Part shown: positions 51,560 to 60,064 of the stretch, one piece after another
How the letters are laid out: each line of letters begins with the position of its first letter
Numbering within the stretch: position 1 is the stretch's first letter
From: DATAGZ01 sp036263455
GTDB lineage: Bacteria; Pseudomonadota; Alphaproteobacteria; Dongiales; Dongiaceae
Assembly (NCBI GenBank): GCA_036263455.1
Contig: DATAGZ010000004.1
Coordinates: 1-64,000 of the forward strand
Length of the DNA: 64,000 nt
Direction: 5' to 3'
Made by a program: the position numbers and the translations under genes
Notes under the pieces: generated by a model
Database searches by the model: none
Seen by the model: only the letters and a program-made list of their open reading frames with translations
What the model was told of the DNA's origin: nothing

Positions 51560-52518
51560 GCGCGGCTCGAGGCGGTGACGGCCGGTTTTTCCCGAAACGC
51601 CACAAGCTTATGCATATATTCCATCGGGTTCTTGGGCTGGACCAAGGCGTCGCGCTGCGGGTTCAGCCAGTCATAGGCGCGGGTGAGGAGAAAGCGGAGC
51701 GCCGCGCCCCGAGCGAGGACCGGCAGCGCCGACCGTTCCTCCGGACGCAGCGGCCGCGCCGCGTGATACGCATCTACAAGCGCCGCGCCTCTTTCCGGGC
51801 AATAGATATCCCCGTTTTCAAAACACCAGGCATTCAGAGCGACGGCGAGGTCGTAGGCAAGAAAATCCGTACAGGCAAAATAAAAGTCGATGAAGCCCGA
51901 GAGACGCTCGCCGAGAAAGAATACATTATCTGGAAAAAGGTCGGCGTGAATCTGGCCAGTGGGCAGGTCACGCGGCCAAGCCTTATCGAGAAAGCCCAAC
52001 TCGTCATCGAGCAGCGCGGGGAGATCGATATGAATTTCCTGGGCGCGTTCGCCGATCCGATCGCGCAGGTTCCGCCATCCCATTGGTCCGAGGGCGTTAA
52101 TCCGGATCATGGTAAAATCGGCGGCGAGGCGGTGCATTTCGGCCATGCCTCGGCCGAGGGCGCGGCAATGGCCCATTCCCGGCGCGTTGAGCCAAATCCC
52201 ATCGAGGAAGCGTACGATCGCGGCCGGACGACCGCTGCAGATGCTGACCATCTCTCCAGCGCGTGTCGCAATCGGCTCGGGACAGGTGAATCCTTTTCGG
52301 ACGAGGTGGCGCATCAGACCGAGGAAGTAGGGCAGGTCTTCCGCCTGAACGCGCTTTTCGTAGAGAGTGAGGATGTATTGCCCCGCCTGTGTGCGTAGCA
52401 GATAGTTGCTATTTTCGACGCCTTCGGCGATTCCCTTGATGCTCAAGGGCGCGCCGATATCGTACTGTTCCATAAATCGGACCAGCTCGTTATCCGGAAT
52501 ATTGGTATAGACCGCCAT
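51556..52518 (-). CDS. thrB: Homoserine kinase, ThrB2 (choline-kinase-like) type
   Basis: A 320-residue kinase that makes O-phosphohomoserine for threonine synthesis. It is the aminoglycoside-phosphotransferase fold type, not the GHMP type. Landmarks are GVENSNYLLRTQAGQYILTLYEKR, the catalytic loop HADLFPDNVFF and the metal site GFIDFYFACTDFLAYDLAV. It is upstream of rnhA with ATGA overlap. ispH, commonly just before thrB, is 29 kb away here. Confidence 0.95.
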   Translation of the reverse strand: MAVYTNIPDNELVRFMEQYDIGAPLSIKGIAEGVENSNYLLRTQAGQYILTLYEKRVQAEDLPYFLGLMRHLVRKGFTCPEPIATRAGEMVSICSGRPAAIVRFLDGIWLNAPGMGHCRALGRGMAEMHRLAADFTMIRINALGPMGWRNLRDRIGERAQEIHIDLPALLDDELGFLDKAWPRDLPTGQIHADLFPDNVFFLGERLSGFIDFYFACTDFLAYDLAVALNAWCFENGDIYCPERGAALVDAYHAARPLRPEERSALPVLARGAALRFLLTRAYDWLNPQRDALVQPKNPMEYMHKLVAFREKPAVTASSRA

Positions 52519-52792
52519 GCGTTCAGAATCCGCTCGGGCCTATGCATGCCGGAAAGGTGAAACGCCGCCGAAAACGCGCACGCGAGTCGCTATCCATACT
52601 CCAGTATATCGCGTGAGGCTCGCGTGACATAGCGGGGCTTCTTGGCATATCCGAGATCTTCTCGGTAGTGATTCGTGGACGGCCTATTCCCCTTGGGTCA
52701 TCTCGCACGCAGGCGTGTGGTGTTCTTGTATGGACGGGCGAGAAACGCTAGAGTGATTCCGCACGCCGCAGACACCAATCGACAGAGGAAGA
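52519..52792. other. Divergent intergenic gap between thrB and a lipoprotein gene
   Basis: The 274-base gap holds no gene I can support. A poor promoter-like pair, TTGTAT (52726–52731) and TAGAGT (52749–52754) at 17-base spacing, faces the lipoprotein gene. The open frames here lack ribosome sites. Confidence 0.35.
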
Positions 52793-53320
52793 ATGAGAAG
52801 AATACGAATCGCGATGATGATGCTCGGCGTGCCGATGCTCGCGAGCTGCGCATCCAACAATAGCGCGCCTCCCCCCTGTCCCCAGGTGGCGAAGCTCACC
52901 GAGGCCTCCTATCTCACCCGCTTTGCCGGCCCCGGCAATGACCTGACCGATGCGGTCTATGAAGCGAAGGTCGACGGTTTCACCAGCCGCTGCTTCTATA
53001 CGAACCAGGATGACAAGCAAGCGGTCAGAACTGAATTAAAAATACAGTTTAGCGCGTCGCGCGCGCCGAAATTCGTGGGGGAAAATCCGAAATTTCAGTA
53101 TTTTGTCGCAATAACCGGGCCTAACCAGAAGCCTCTGGCGCGCGAAGTTTTTGACGTCGACGTCGACCTTTCCGGCGATAAGGTGCACAATATCTCGGTG
53201 GATGAGATCGAGCCCGTCGTTCCGCTCGGCGCCAATGAAAATGGGGACTTTTACCGGATCTATGTCGGCTTCATTCTCACCGAAAAGGAGCTTGCCTATA
53301 ATCGTAAGCATCCTCAATAA
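52793..53320 (+). CDS. Putative lipoprotein of unknown function
   Basis: A 175-residue protein with a lipoprotein signal (MRRIRIAMMMLGVPMLASC), the lipobox being LASC with C19 as the lipidated residue. Alanine follows at +2, so outer-membrane sorting is likely. The mature part has a short NNSAPPPCP linker, then a mixed alpha/beta body with two further cysteines (C29 and the one in TSRCFYTN). I do not recognise the fold or a named family. The gene stands alone, with no operon partner. Confidence 0.75.
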   Translation: MRRIRIAMMMLGVPMLASCASNNSAPPPCPQVAKLTEASYLTRFAGPGNDLTDAVYEAKVDGFTSRCFYTNQDDKQAVRTELKIQFSASRAPKFVGENPKFQYFVAITGPNQKPLAREVFDVDVDLSGDKVHNISVDEIEPVVPLGANENGDFYRIYVGFILTEKELAYNRKHPQ

Positions 53321-53759
53321 ATGGGGAAAGGGGCCGTGATATAGAAGAGTTTGCTGTAAAATCAGCTCTTAACGGTTCATTCTTAACAATATTCTCCTAG
53401 ACGATTGGGCTCGATGCGTGAGGGGGAGAATGCTGGGAATGGAAGAGCGTCACGGTCGGAACGTCATCGCATCTTCCATCTCAAGGACGGCGTCGTGATC
53501 GTTGGCTGGGCGATGGTTCCCCAGGGATACGGTCTTTATGCTCAGGAATTCGGCGGAATCTAAGATGCCGGCGCCCCGCAGGTTTGCTGGATGGTTCGCC
53601 ATTTTGCGCGCTGATCGATAGCGTTGCTTGGGCATGAGCGGCAACCATCATGTCGAGATTGCCTGGCCGATGGACAACGAACAGATCTGTAAGATTTTGG
53701 CTCATTAAAGGCCTTGACGCGCGGGGCTGCGTAAGCGCAAACATGGACAGTCGACTTCC
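53321..53759. other. Leader region before the glycine riboswitch
   Basis: The 439 bases between the lipoprotein stop and the riboswitch hold no gene I can support. A 50-codon frame at 53414–53566 (plus strand) has no clear ribosome site. A -35-like TTGACG lies at 53714–53719, but its -10 partner is poor. The gcv transcript probably starts in the 53740–53760 area. Confidence 0.4.
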
Positions 53760-53938
53760 CCCACGCGGGAGAGACCGCACGCGCAAGCGGGCGGCGCCGA
53801 AGGAGCAACCGCCCCGGAAACTCTCAGGCAGAAGGACCGCACGCGGGAGACGCTCTGGAAAGAGGATGGCTGGCCATCCCACCGACGGAGAAAGCGGTTC
53901 TTCCGCGAATCTCTCAGGTTCCAAGACAGAGGGGGCAC
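53760..53938 (+). ncRNA. Tandem glycine riboswitch upstream of gcvT
   Basis: Two adjacent glycine aptamers are visible. The first (about 53762–53843) has GGGAGAGACC, then GGCGCCGAAGGAGCAA and AACTCTCAGGCAGAAGGAC. The second (about 53848–53931) has GCTCTGGAAAGAGG, CACCGACGGAGAAAG and ATCTCTCAGG with the closing GACAGAG. These are the conserved cores of the gcvT RNA motif. Each would bind one glycine. The location directly upstream of the glycine cleavage operon is the classic setting. Confidence 0.95.
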
Positions 53939-53945
53939 GTCTTGG
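53921..53945 (+). promoter_or_regulatory. Expression-platform hairpin of the glycine riboswitch
   Basis: CCAAGAC (53921–53927) is perfectly complementary to GTCTTGG (53939–53945), with an 11-base loop. The 3' arm ends in the first two G of the GGAGG ribosome site (53944–53948). The 5' arm shares bases with the closing helix of the second aptamer. Forming one should exclude the other, so ligand binding would free the ribosome site. Confidence 0.65.
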
Positions 53946-53953
53946 AGGATATT

Positions 53954-55045
53954 TTGTCGGCTGTCTTACGTACCCCTCTTTACGATCTTCATCGAGAACT
54001 CGGTGGAAAGATGGTGCCGTTCGCCGGCTATGAGATGCCGGTGCAATATGGCCCGGGCATTCTCGCCGAGCATCTTCATACCCGAGCCAAGGCAGGATTG
54101 TTCGACGTCTCGCACATGGGTCAGGCAATGCTCACTGCGAATGCCGCCGAACTCGAGCGCATCTTTCCCGCCGATATCGAGGCGATGAGACCCGGCGAGC
54201 AGAAATATTCCTTCCTGTTGACCAACGAAGGAGGGATCATCGACGATCTCATGCTGACTCGCGCCGAGGGTCACTTTTTCCTTGTCGTCAACGCTGCCAA
54301 TAAACAAGCGGATTTCGCTTTGATCGCGGCACAGACCGCGCTTACCCCATTGGGCGAGCGTGCGCTGCTTGCGCTGCAGGGGCCGCGCGCCGCCGCCGTG
54401 CTCGCGACAATCAATCCCGATGTGCGCCGTCTGCGTTTCATGCAAGGGGGCAGCTTCATGCTCGGAAGTGCCGAGTGCTTCATTACCCGCTCCGGTTATA
54501 CCGGGGAGGATGGTTTCGAAATTTCAGTGCCGGCCGAGAACGCTACGGATCTGGCGCGCGCATTGCTCGCGCACCCCGATGTACTTCCGATCGGTCTGGG
54601 TGCGCGTGATTCGCTGCGGCTCGAGGCGGGTCTCTGTCTCCATGGCAGCGATATCGATACGACAACGACCCCGGTCGAGGCGGGGCTGCTTTGGGCAATC
54701 GGGCGGCGGCGGCGCGAAGGGGGGCATTTTCCCGGCGCGGAAATCATTCGATCCCAGATTCGAAATGGCGCCGCCCGCAAGCGCGTCGGTATTTTACCCG
54801 AGGGGAAGGCGCCCGCTCGCGCGCACACGCCTATTCTGTCGGGCACAGGCGAGACGTTAGGCGAGATTACCTCGGGTGGCTTCGCCCCGAGCCTTGGCCG
54901 GCCTATCGCGATGGGCTATGTCGTACGTGAACGTGCCGGGATAGGCGAGAATATCCTTCTGGATGTCCGGGGGAAGAATTTGCCGGCGGTGGTCGTCGGC
55001 ATGCCATTTGTGAAGCACAATTATTACCGCGGCGAGGAGGCATGA
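53954..55045 (+). CDS. gcvT: Glycine cleavage system T protein (aminomethyltransferase)
   Basis: A 363-residue folate enzyme that moves the methylene from H-protein to tetrahydrofolate and releases ammonia. Landmarks are GKMVPFAGYEMPVQYG, LFDVSHMGQ, GYTGEDGFEI and LGARDSLRLEAGLCLHG. The chosen start is a TTG at 53954, with GGAGG five bases upstream; a TTG at 53942 is the alternative but would start inside the switch hairpin. It is the first gene of the gcvT-H-PA-PB operon, under riboswitch control. The stop overlaps gcvH. Confidence 0.95.
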   Translation: MSAVLRTPLYDLHRELGGKMVPFAGYEMPVQYGPGILAEHLHTRAKAGLFDVSHMGQAMLTANAAELERIFPADIEAMRPGEQKYSFLLTNEGGIIDDLMLTRAEGHFFLVVNAANKQADFALIAAQTALTPLGERALLALQGPRAAAVLATINPDVRRLRFMQGGSFMLGSAECFITRSGYTGEDGFEISVPAENATDLARALLAHPDVLPIGLGARDSLRLEAGLCLHGSDIDTTTTPVEAGLLWAIGRRRREGGHFPGAEIIRSQIRNGAARKRVGILPEGKAPARAHTPILSGTGETLGEITSGGFAPSLGRPIAMGYVVRERAGIGENILLDVRGKNLPAVVVGMPFVKHNYYRGEEA

Positions 55046-55416
55046 TGCGGAAGTATACCAAAGACCATGAATGGGTAGCCCTCGATGGAGAGACCGCCAC
55101 GGTCGGCATCTCGGACTATGCGCAGGAGCAGCTGGGCGACGTTGTATTTGTCGAACTCCCCGAGCCCGGCAAGGACATAAAGAAGGGCAAGGAGATGGCG
55201 GTGGTCGAATCGGTGAAGGCGGCCAGCGAAGTCTACGCCCCGATCTCCGGCAAGGTCGTAAGCGTCAACGAAGCGTTGAGCGCCGACACTTCCCTGGTCA
55301 ATAAGGACCCTCTTGGTCAAGGCTGGTTCACCAAGATCAGCGTCGCCGATAAGGCCGAGCTGGCGGAACTCATGGATGAGTCCGCCTACAAGGCCTATTG
55401 CGAAGGATTGCATTGA
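55042..55416 (+). CDS. gcvH: Glycine cleavage system H protein
   Basis: A 124-residue lipoyl carrier protein that shuttles the aminomethyl group between the P and T proteins. The lipoylated lysine is K59 in VVESVKAASEVYAP. The fold is the standard small beta-barrel. The ATG overlaps the gcvT stop, and the stop TGA shares one base with the gcvPA ATG (TGATG). Confidence 0.97.
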   Translation: MMRKYTKDHEWVALDGETATVGISDYAQEQLGDVVFVELPEPGKDIKKGKEMAVVESVKAASEVYAPISGKVVSVNEALSADTSLVNKDPLGQGWFTKISVADKAELAELMDESAYKAYCEGLH

Positions 55417-56759
55417 TGCGTTATCTGCCTCTGACCCCCGACGATCGCAAGGCGATGCTGGCCGCCATCGGCGTGCCTTCCATCGAAGCGCTTTATCGCG
55501 ATGTTCCGGCGGATGTATTGCTCACCGCGCCGGTCGATTTACCCCTCCACCGCAGCGAGATGGAGGTCGAGGCCGAAATCACCGCGCTCGCCCGCAAGAA
55601 TCTGGGTACGAGCCAGGCGCCGAGCTTTCTCGGGGCAGGGGCGTATCGCCACCATACTCCTGCCGCGGTGGATTATCTTATCCAACGCGGCGAATTCCTG
55701 ACCTCTTATACACCCTACCAGCCGGAAGTGGCTCAAGGCACCTTGCAATATCTCTTCGAATTCCAAACTCAGGTCGCCTTGCTTACCGGGATGGAAATTG
55801 CCAATGCGTCGATGTATGACGGCGCGACCGCGACCGCGGAAGCGGCGATGATGGCCAATCGCGTGACCCGGCGCAGCAAGGTGATTATGTCGTCTCGTCT
55901 GCATCCTCACTATCGCGAGACGGTGGAAACCGCTGGCCGGCATACCGGTTTCGCGGCGACGGTGGCCCCGGGCGCGATCGCGGGGGATGAGGATCTCGCC
56001 GCGCTCCTCGATGAGCAGACATCCTGCGTGATCGTCCAATATCCCGATTTTTATGGAAACATCCAAAACTTCTCGGCCTTGGCCGATGCAGCCCACCGCA
56101 AAGGCGCGCTATTGATCGTGGCAGTCACCGAGATCGTGGCGCTGGGCGCGCTGATGGCACCTGGCGACATGGGCGCAGATATCGTTGCCGCCGAGGGTCA
56201 ATCGCTTGGCAATAGCCTCGGTTTCGGCGGACCCTACGTTGGACTGTTCGCGGTGCGCGAGAAATACGTGCGGCAGATGCCGGGCCGGTTGGTCGGCGAG
56301 ACGTTCGACGTGGACGGCCGGCGCGGCTATGTATTGACCCTGTCCACGCGCGAGCAGCATATCCGGCGTGAGAAAGCCACCAGCAACATTTGCACGAATT
56401 CCGGCCTGTGCGCCTTGGCCTTCGCGATTCATTTGACCTTGCTTGGCGAGACGGGCCTGCGCGCGCTAGCCGCCTTCAACCACGCGCGGGCCGTGGAGCT
56501 AGCCGCGCGGCTCGCCCGCGTTCCCGGAGCGACAATCCTCAACCGGACCTATTTCAATGAGTTTACCGTGCGTCTGGCGCGTCCCGCTCTGGATGTGGTG
56601 GAGAAGCTGGCCGCACGTGGCATTCTCGCCGGTGTGCCGGTCGCGCGCCTTCTGCCCCACGAGCCGGAGGCGCGGAATCTCCTGCTCGTTGCCGCGACGG
56701 AACTGACGACCGAAGCGGATATGGACGCGTTATGCGATGGATTACGGAGCGTATCATGA
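55416..56759 (+). CDS. gcvPA: Glycine dehydrogenase (decarboxylating), subunit 1
   Basis: A 447-residue alpha subunit of the two-subunit P-protein that decarboxylates glycine. Landmarks are FLGAGAYRHHTPAAVDYL, the PYQPEVAQGTLQYLFEFQT segment and TSNICTNSGLCALAF. The split gcvPA/gcvPB form occurs in some bacteria, while others use one fused gcvP. The start is the ATG at 55416; the open frame extends upstream into gcvH. It overlaps gcvPB by ATGA. Confidence 0.96.
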   Translation: MRYLPLTPDDRKAMLAAIGVPSIEALYRDVPADVLLTAPVDLPLHRSEMEVEAEITALARKNLGTSQAPSFLGAGAYRHHTPAAVDYLIQRGEFLTSYTPYQPEVAQGTLQYLFEFQTQVALLTGMEIANASMYDGATATAEAAMMANRVTRRSKVIMSSRLHPHYRETVETAGRHTGFAATVAPGAIAGDEDLAALLDEQTSCVIVQYPDFYGNIQNFSALADAAHRKGALLIVAVTEIVALGALMAPGDMGADIVAAEGQSLGNSLGFGGPYVGLFAVREKYVRQMPGRLVGETFDVDGRRGYVLTLSTREQHIRREKATSNICTNSGLCALAFAIHLTLLGETGLRALAAFNHARAVELAARLARVPGATILNRTYFNEFTVRLARPALDVVEKLAARGILAGVPVARLLPHEPEARNLLLVAATELTTEADMDALCDGLRSVS

Positions 56760-58252
56760 AAACCGTTACCGGAAACCGGGGCCTGCAAATCGAGGAGCCT
56801 CTGATTTTTGAAGTGGGCGAGGAGGGCCGCAGCGCGGTCGATTTACCGCCGCTCCCCGCGCATGAATCGCGGCTTGGTTCATGTGCCCGCAAGGGAAGCA
56901 TCGGGCTGCCAGGGCTCGCCGAGCCCCAGGTGGTGCGCCACTATACGATTTTGTCCCAGAAGAATTATGCCATCGACATGGGGCCGTACCCGCTGGGGTC
57001 CTGCACGATGAAGCACAATCCCAGACTTAATGAGAAGATGGTGCGCCTGCCGGGTCTTGCCGATCTGCATCCGCTCCAGCCCATCTCCACGGTCCAGGGA
57101 GCGCTCGCGCTGATCGATACGCTGGCACACTGGCTCAAGGTCTTGACCAACATGCCCGCCGTTGCCATGCCGCCCGCCGCGGGCGCCCATGGCGAGCTGT
57201 GCGGCATCATGGCGATCCGCTCCGCGCTGCTCGCCAAGGGCGACGCACGCCGGCGTATCCTCGTGCCGGAATCGGCGCACGGCACCAATCCGGCGACGGC
57301 TGCGGCCTGCGGCTATGTTGTAGATCCCGTGCCCGCCGATGCGAGAGGTCGGGTGGATATCGACGCCTTTAAGGCCAAGCTCGGCCCCGATGTCGCGGCG
57401 ACAATGATCACCAATCCGAACACGTGCGGCCTGTTCGAAAACGATATTGTCGCCCTCGCCGAGGCAATCCATGGTATCGGCGGCTATTTTTATTGCGACG
57501 GCGCGAACTTCAATGCAATCGTCGGCCGCGTGCGTCCGGGCGATCTCGGCGTGGATGCCATGCATATCAACCTGCATAAGACTTTTTCCACGCCTCATGG
57601 CGGGGGCGGCCCTGGCGCGGGTCCAGTCGTCCTCTCCGCCGCGCTCGCGCCCTATGCACCGGTTCCCTATGTCGTGCATGGCGAGCAGGGCTTTACCCTG
57701 GTCGAGCACGACGAATCCGGGCAGACGCTGGGCCGTATGAAGGCTTTCCATGGCCAGATGGGCATGTTCATTCGCGCCCTGTGCTTTATGATGAGCCACG
57801 GTGCCGACGGTCTGCGCCAGGCTTCAGGCGATGCCGTGCTCAATGCGAATTACCTGCTGGCGCGATTGAAGGAAGAGCTCTCGCCGGCCTTCCCAGGGAC
57901 CAGCATGCATGAGGCGCTCTTCGATGATTCGTTCCTGGATGGAACGGGAGTCTCGACCCTGGACTTCGCCAAGGCCATGATCGACGAGGGCTATCATCCG
58001 ATGACCATGTATTTCCCGTTGGTGGTCCGGGGCGCCCTGCTGATGGAACCCACCGAAAGCGAAAGCAAGGGCTCGCTCGACAGTTTCGCCGACACGATCA
58101 TCGCCCTCGCGCGACGCGCCAAGGCAGGGGACAAGGATGCCTTCCTTGCGGCGCCACGGCTCACGCCTCGCCGCAGGTTGGATGAGACTGCCGCGGCGCG
58201 CAAGCCGGTATTGCGGTGGCGTCCACCGGTCGCCGCCGAGGCGGCCGAATAG
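56756..58252 (+). CDS. gcvPB: Glycine dehydrogenase (decarboxylating), subunit 2
   Basis: A 498-residue PLP-carrying subunit of the P-protein. The PLP lysine is about K275 in NLHKTFSTPHGGGGPG. The segment YPLGSCTMKHNPRLNEK near the N-terminus and ESAHGTNPATAAACGY are family landmarks. The start at 56756 overlaps the gcvPA stop. It is the last gene of the gcv operon; metF follows on the same strand after a short gap. Confidence 0.96.
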   Translation: MKTVTGNRGLQIEEPLIFEVGEEGRSAVDLPPLPAHESRLGSCARKGSIGLPGLAEPQVVRHYTILSQKNYAIDMGPYPLGSCTMKHNPRLNEKMVRLPGLADLHPLQPISTVQGALALIDTLAHWLKVLTNMPAVAMPPAAGAHGELCGIMAIRSALLAKGDARRRILVPESAHGTNPATAAACGYVVDPVPADARGRVDIDAFKAKLGPDVAATMITNPNTCGLFENDIVALAEAIHGIGGYFYCDGANFNAIVGRVRPGDLGVDAMHINLHKTFSTPHGGGGPGAGPVVLSAALAPYAPVPYVVHGEQGFTLVEHDESGQTLGRMKAFHGQMGMFIRALCFMMSHGADGLRQASGDAVLNANYLLARLKEELSPAFPGTSMHEALFDDSFLDGTGVSTLDFAKAMIDEGYHPMTMYFPLVVRGALLMEPTESESKGSLDSFADTIIALARRAKAGDKDAFLAAPRLTPRRRLDETAAARKPVLRWRPPVAAEAAE

Positions 58253-58295
58253 CTCGGGCTGGTAATTTTGCGAAGTGTGTGGTTGTGTCGCGGAG

Positions 58296-59207
58296 ATGGC
58301 CGCGACCGTTCCGCTCGTCAGTTTCGAATTTTTTCCGCCTAAGAATCCCGAGGCGGCCGAGCAATTGTGGGTAACGATCCGCGCGCTTGCGCCGCTTGCG
58401 CCTCGATTCGTCTCGGTTACCTACGGCGCGGGCGGCACGACCCGACAAGAGACCACGACTACTTTGACGGCGATCAAGGCGCAGACGCCACTCCTGCCTG
58501 CCGCGCATCTGACCTGTGTCAACCATACCCGCGCCGAGCTGGAACGGATCGCCCGATTCTATTGGGAAGCCGGAATTCGGCATATCGTCGCGCTCCGCGG
58601 AGATCTGCCGCCGGGTCAAGAACAGGTGGGCGGCGATTTTCCCTACGCCTCTGACCTCGTCGCCTTTCTGAAGTCGCTCGCGGATTTCGAAATCAGCGTC
58701 GCGGCCTATCCTGAGATACATCCTCAAGCGCTCTCGCCGGAGCAGGATCTCGATAATCTCAAGCGCAAGCTGGATGCGGGGGCTACCCGCGCCATCACCC
58801 AATACTTTTTCGAAACAGAAGATTACCTGCGGTTTCTCTCGCGCGCGCGCCAGTCCGGTATTTCGGCGCCGATCGTTCCAGGAATTTTGCCGGTCACCAA
58901 TTTCGCCCAGGTGGAGAAATTCAGCAGGCTTTGCGGCGCGCGCCTGCCGGACTGGATGCGAGAGCTGTTTCAGAATCTCGATGCGGATCCAGATACACGG
59001 AAGCTCGTCGCGGCGATGGTCGCCACGGAACAATGCCGCTCATTGATGAGCGAAGGCGTCGAGGAGTTTCATTTCTATACACTCAATCGCGCGGACTTGA
59101 CGCTGGGCATCTGCCGAAGGCTCGGCCTGCGCCCCCGTCTCGATCAGCAGGAGGGCGAAGGCATCGCCTATCAGACGCCCCCGCTTCCGGTCGATCCTGC
59201 TATGTGA
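58296..59207 (+). CDS. metF: Methylenetetrahydrofolate reductase
   Basis: A flavoprotein of about 303 residues that reduces 5,10-methylene-THF to 5-methyl-THF for methionine synthesis. Landmarks are SFEFFPPKNPEA at the start, VTYGAGGTTRQETT, HLTCVNHTRAELERI and ALRGDLPPG. The chosen start is the ATG at 58296 (MAATVPLVSFEF); a GTG at 58275 would add seven residues. It lies 43 bases after gcvPB, so one-carbon units from glycine cleavage feed straight to it. The last 37 bases overlap ksgA on the other strand. Confidence 0.95.
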   Translation: MAATVPLVSFEFFPPKNPEAAEQLWVTIRALAPLAPRFVSVTYGAGGTTRQETTTTLTAIKAQTPLLPAAHLTCVNHTRAELERIARFYWEAGIRHIVALRGDLPPGQEQVGGDFPYASDLVAFLKSLADFEISVAAYPEIHPQALSPEQDLDNLKRKLDAGATRAITQYFFETEDYLRFLSRARQSGISAPIVPGILPVTNFAQVEKFSRLCGARLPDWMRELFQNLDADPDTRKLVAAMVATEQCRSLMSEGVEEFHFYTLNRADLTLGICRRLGLRPRLDQQEGEGIAYQTPPLPVDPAM

Positions 59208-60064
59208 ACAGGGCCTGCGGGGAGGAGATGGCTGAGGGCGGCGAACTGTGCCGGGGTCAATTCCTCGGCACGCGCCGTAGGAACGGCGCCGACCTGTTCG
59301 AGCGCCTGGTTGAGCGCGCGTTCGTCGGGCCACACGCCACGCAGGGACTGACGGAGCATTTTGCGCCGCTTGCCGAAGGCGTGCGCGGTGAGACGCTGCA
59401 GCTTTTCCCAGTCTAGGGGTCCGCGCGGGATGGGCGCGAAAACCACGACACTCGAAGTCACCTTGGGTGGCGGCACGAAGGCGCGCGGATGAACATCGAA
59501 GGCGCGGTGTACCTTTGCCGCAAGCTGGGCGAGGACGCTGAGCCTGCCATAGTTTCCTTGGCGCGGCTTGGCGATAAGGCGGTCGGCCACTTCCTTTTGC
59601 ACCATCGTGACGATCCGATCAAAAATCGCCGCGCCGGTCAGCCATCCGATGAGCAGCGGTGTCGCGATATTATAGGGAAGGTTCGCGATGAGCTGGCGCG
59701 GTGCTGTGCCCAGCGTCTCATACCGGCAGGATAAGGCATCACCGGTGACGATACGGAGCCGGTCGGGGTAGAAGCGGACGATTTCCTCCAGCGCGGCAAG
59801 ACAGCGAGGATCTTTTTCTATGGCGATGACCTGGCGAGCGCCCTCGATCAACAGCGCCCGCGTCAGGCCTCCAGGGCCAGGGCCTACTTCGATGATCGTG
59901 CTTTCCGTCAGGGGTGCGCCGAGCCGGGCGATTTTGCGGGTGATGTTGAAATCGAAAAGGAAATTCTGCCCTAGGGCGCGCCGGGGCTGGAGATCATGGC
60001 GTGCAAGGACCTCCTGAAGGGGTGGCAAGCCATCGGGCGTTCTACTATTGCCGGATGTCAACAT
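59171..60064 (-). CDS. rsmA: 16S rRNA (adenine1518/1519-N6) dimethyltransferase
   Basis: A 297-residue methyltransferase (KsgA) that dimethylates two adjacent adenines in helix 45 of 16S rRNA, a late step in small-subunit assembly. SAM-binding motif I reads EVGPGPGGLTRAL, after RRALGQNFLFD. The target-binding N-L-P-Y is in IANLPYNIATPLL. It starts 20 bases inside the 3' end of surA. pdxA, which lies between surA and ksgA in many proteobacteria, is absent. Confidence 0.96.
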   Translation of the reverse strand: MLTSGNSRTPDGLPPLQEVLARHDLQPRRALGQNFLFDFNITRKIARLGAPLTESTIIEVGPGPGGLTRALLIEGARQVIAIEKDPRCLAALEEIVRFYPDRLRIVTGDALSCRYETLGTAPRQLIANLPYNIATPLLIGWLTGAAIFDRIVTMVQKEVADRLIAKPRQGNYGRLSVLAQLAAKVHRAFDVHPRAFVPPPKVTSSVVVFAPIPRGPLDWEKLQRLTAHAFGKRRKMLRQSLRGVWPDERALNQALEQVGAVPTARAEELTPAQFAALSHLLPAGPVHIAGSTGSGGV

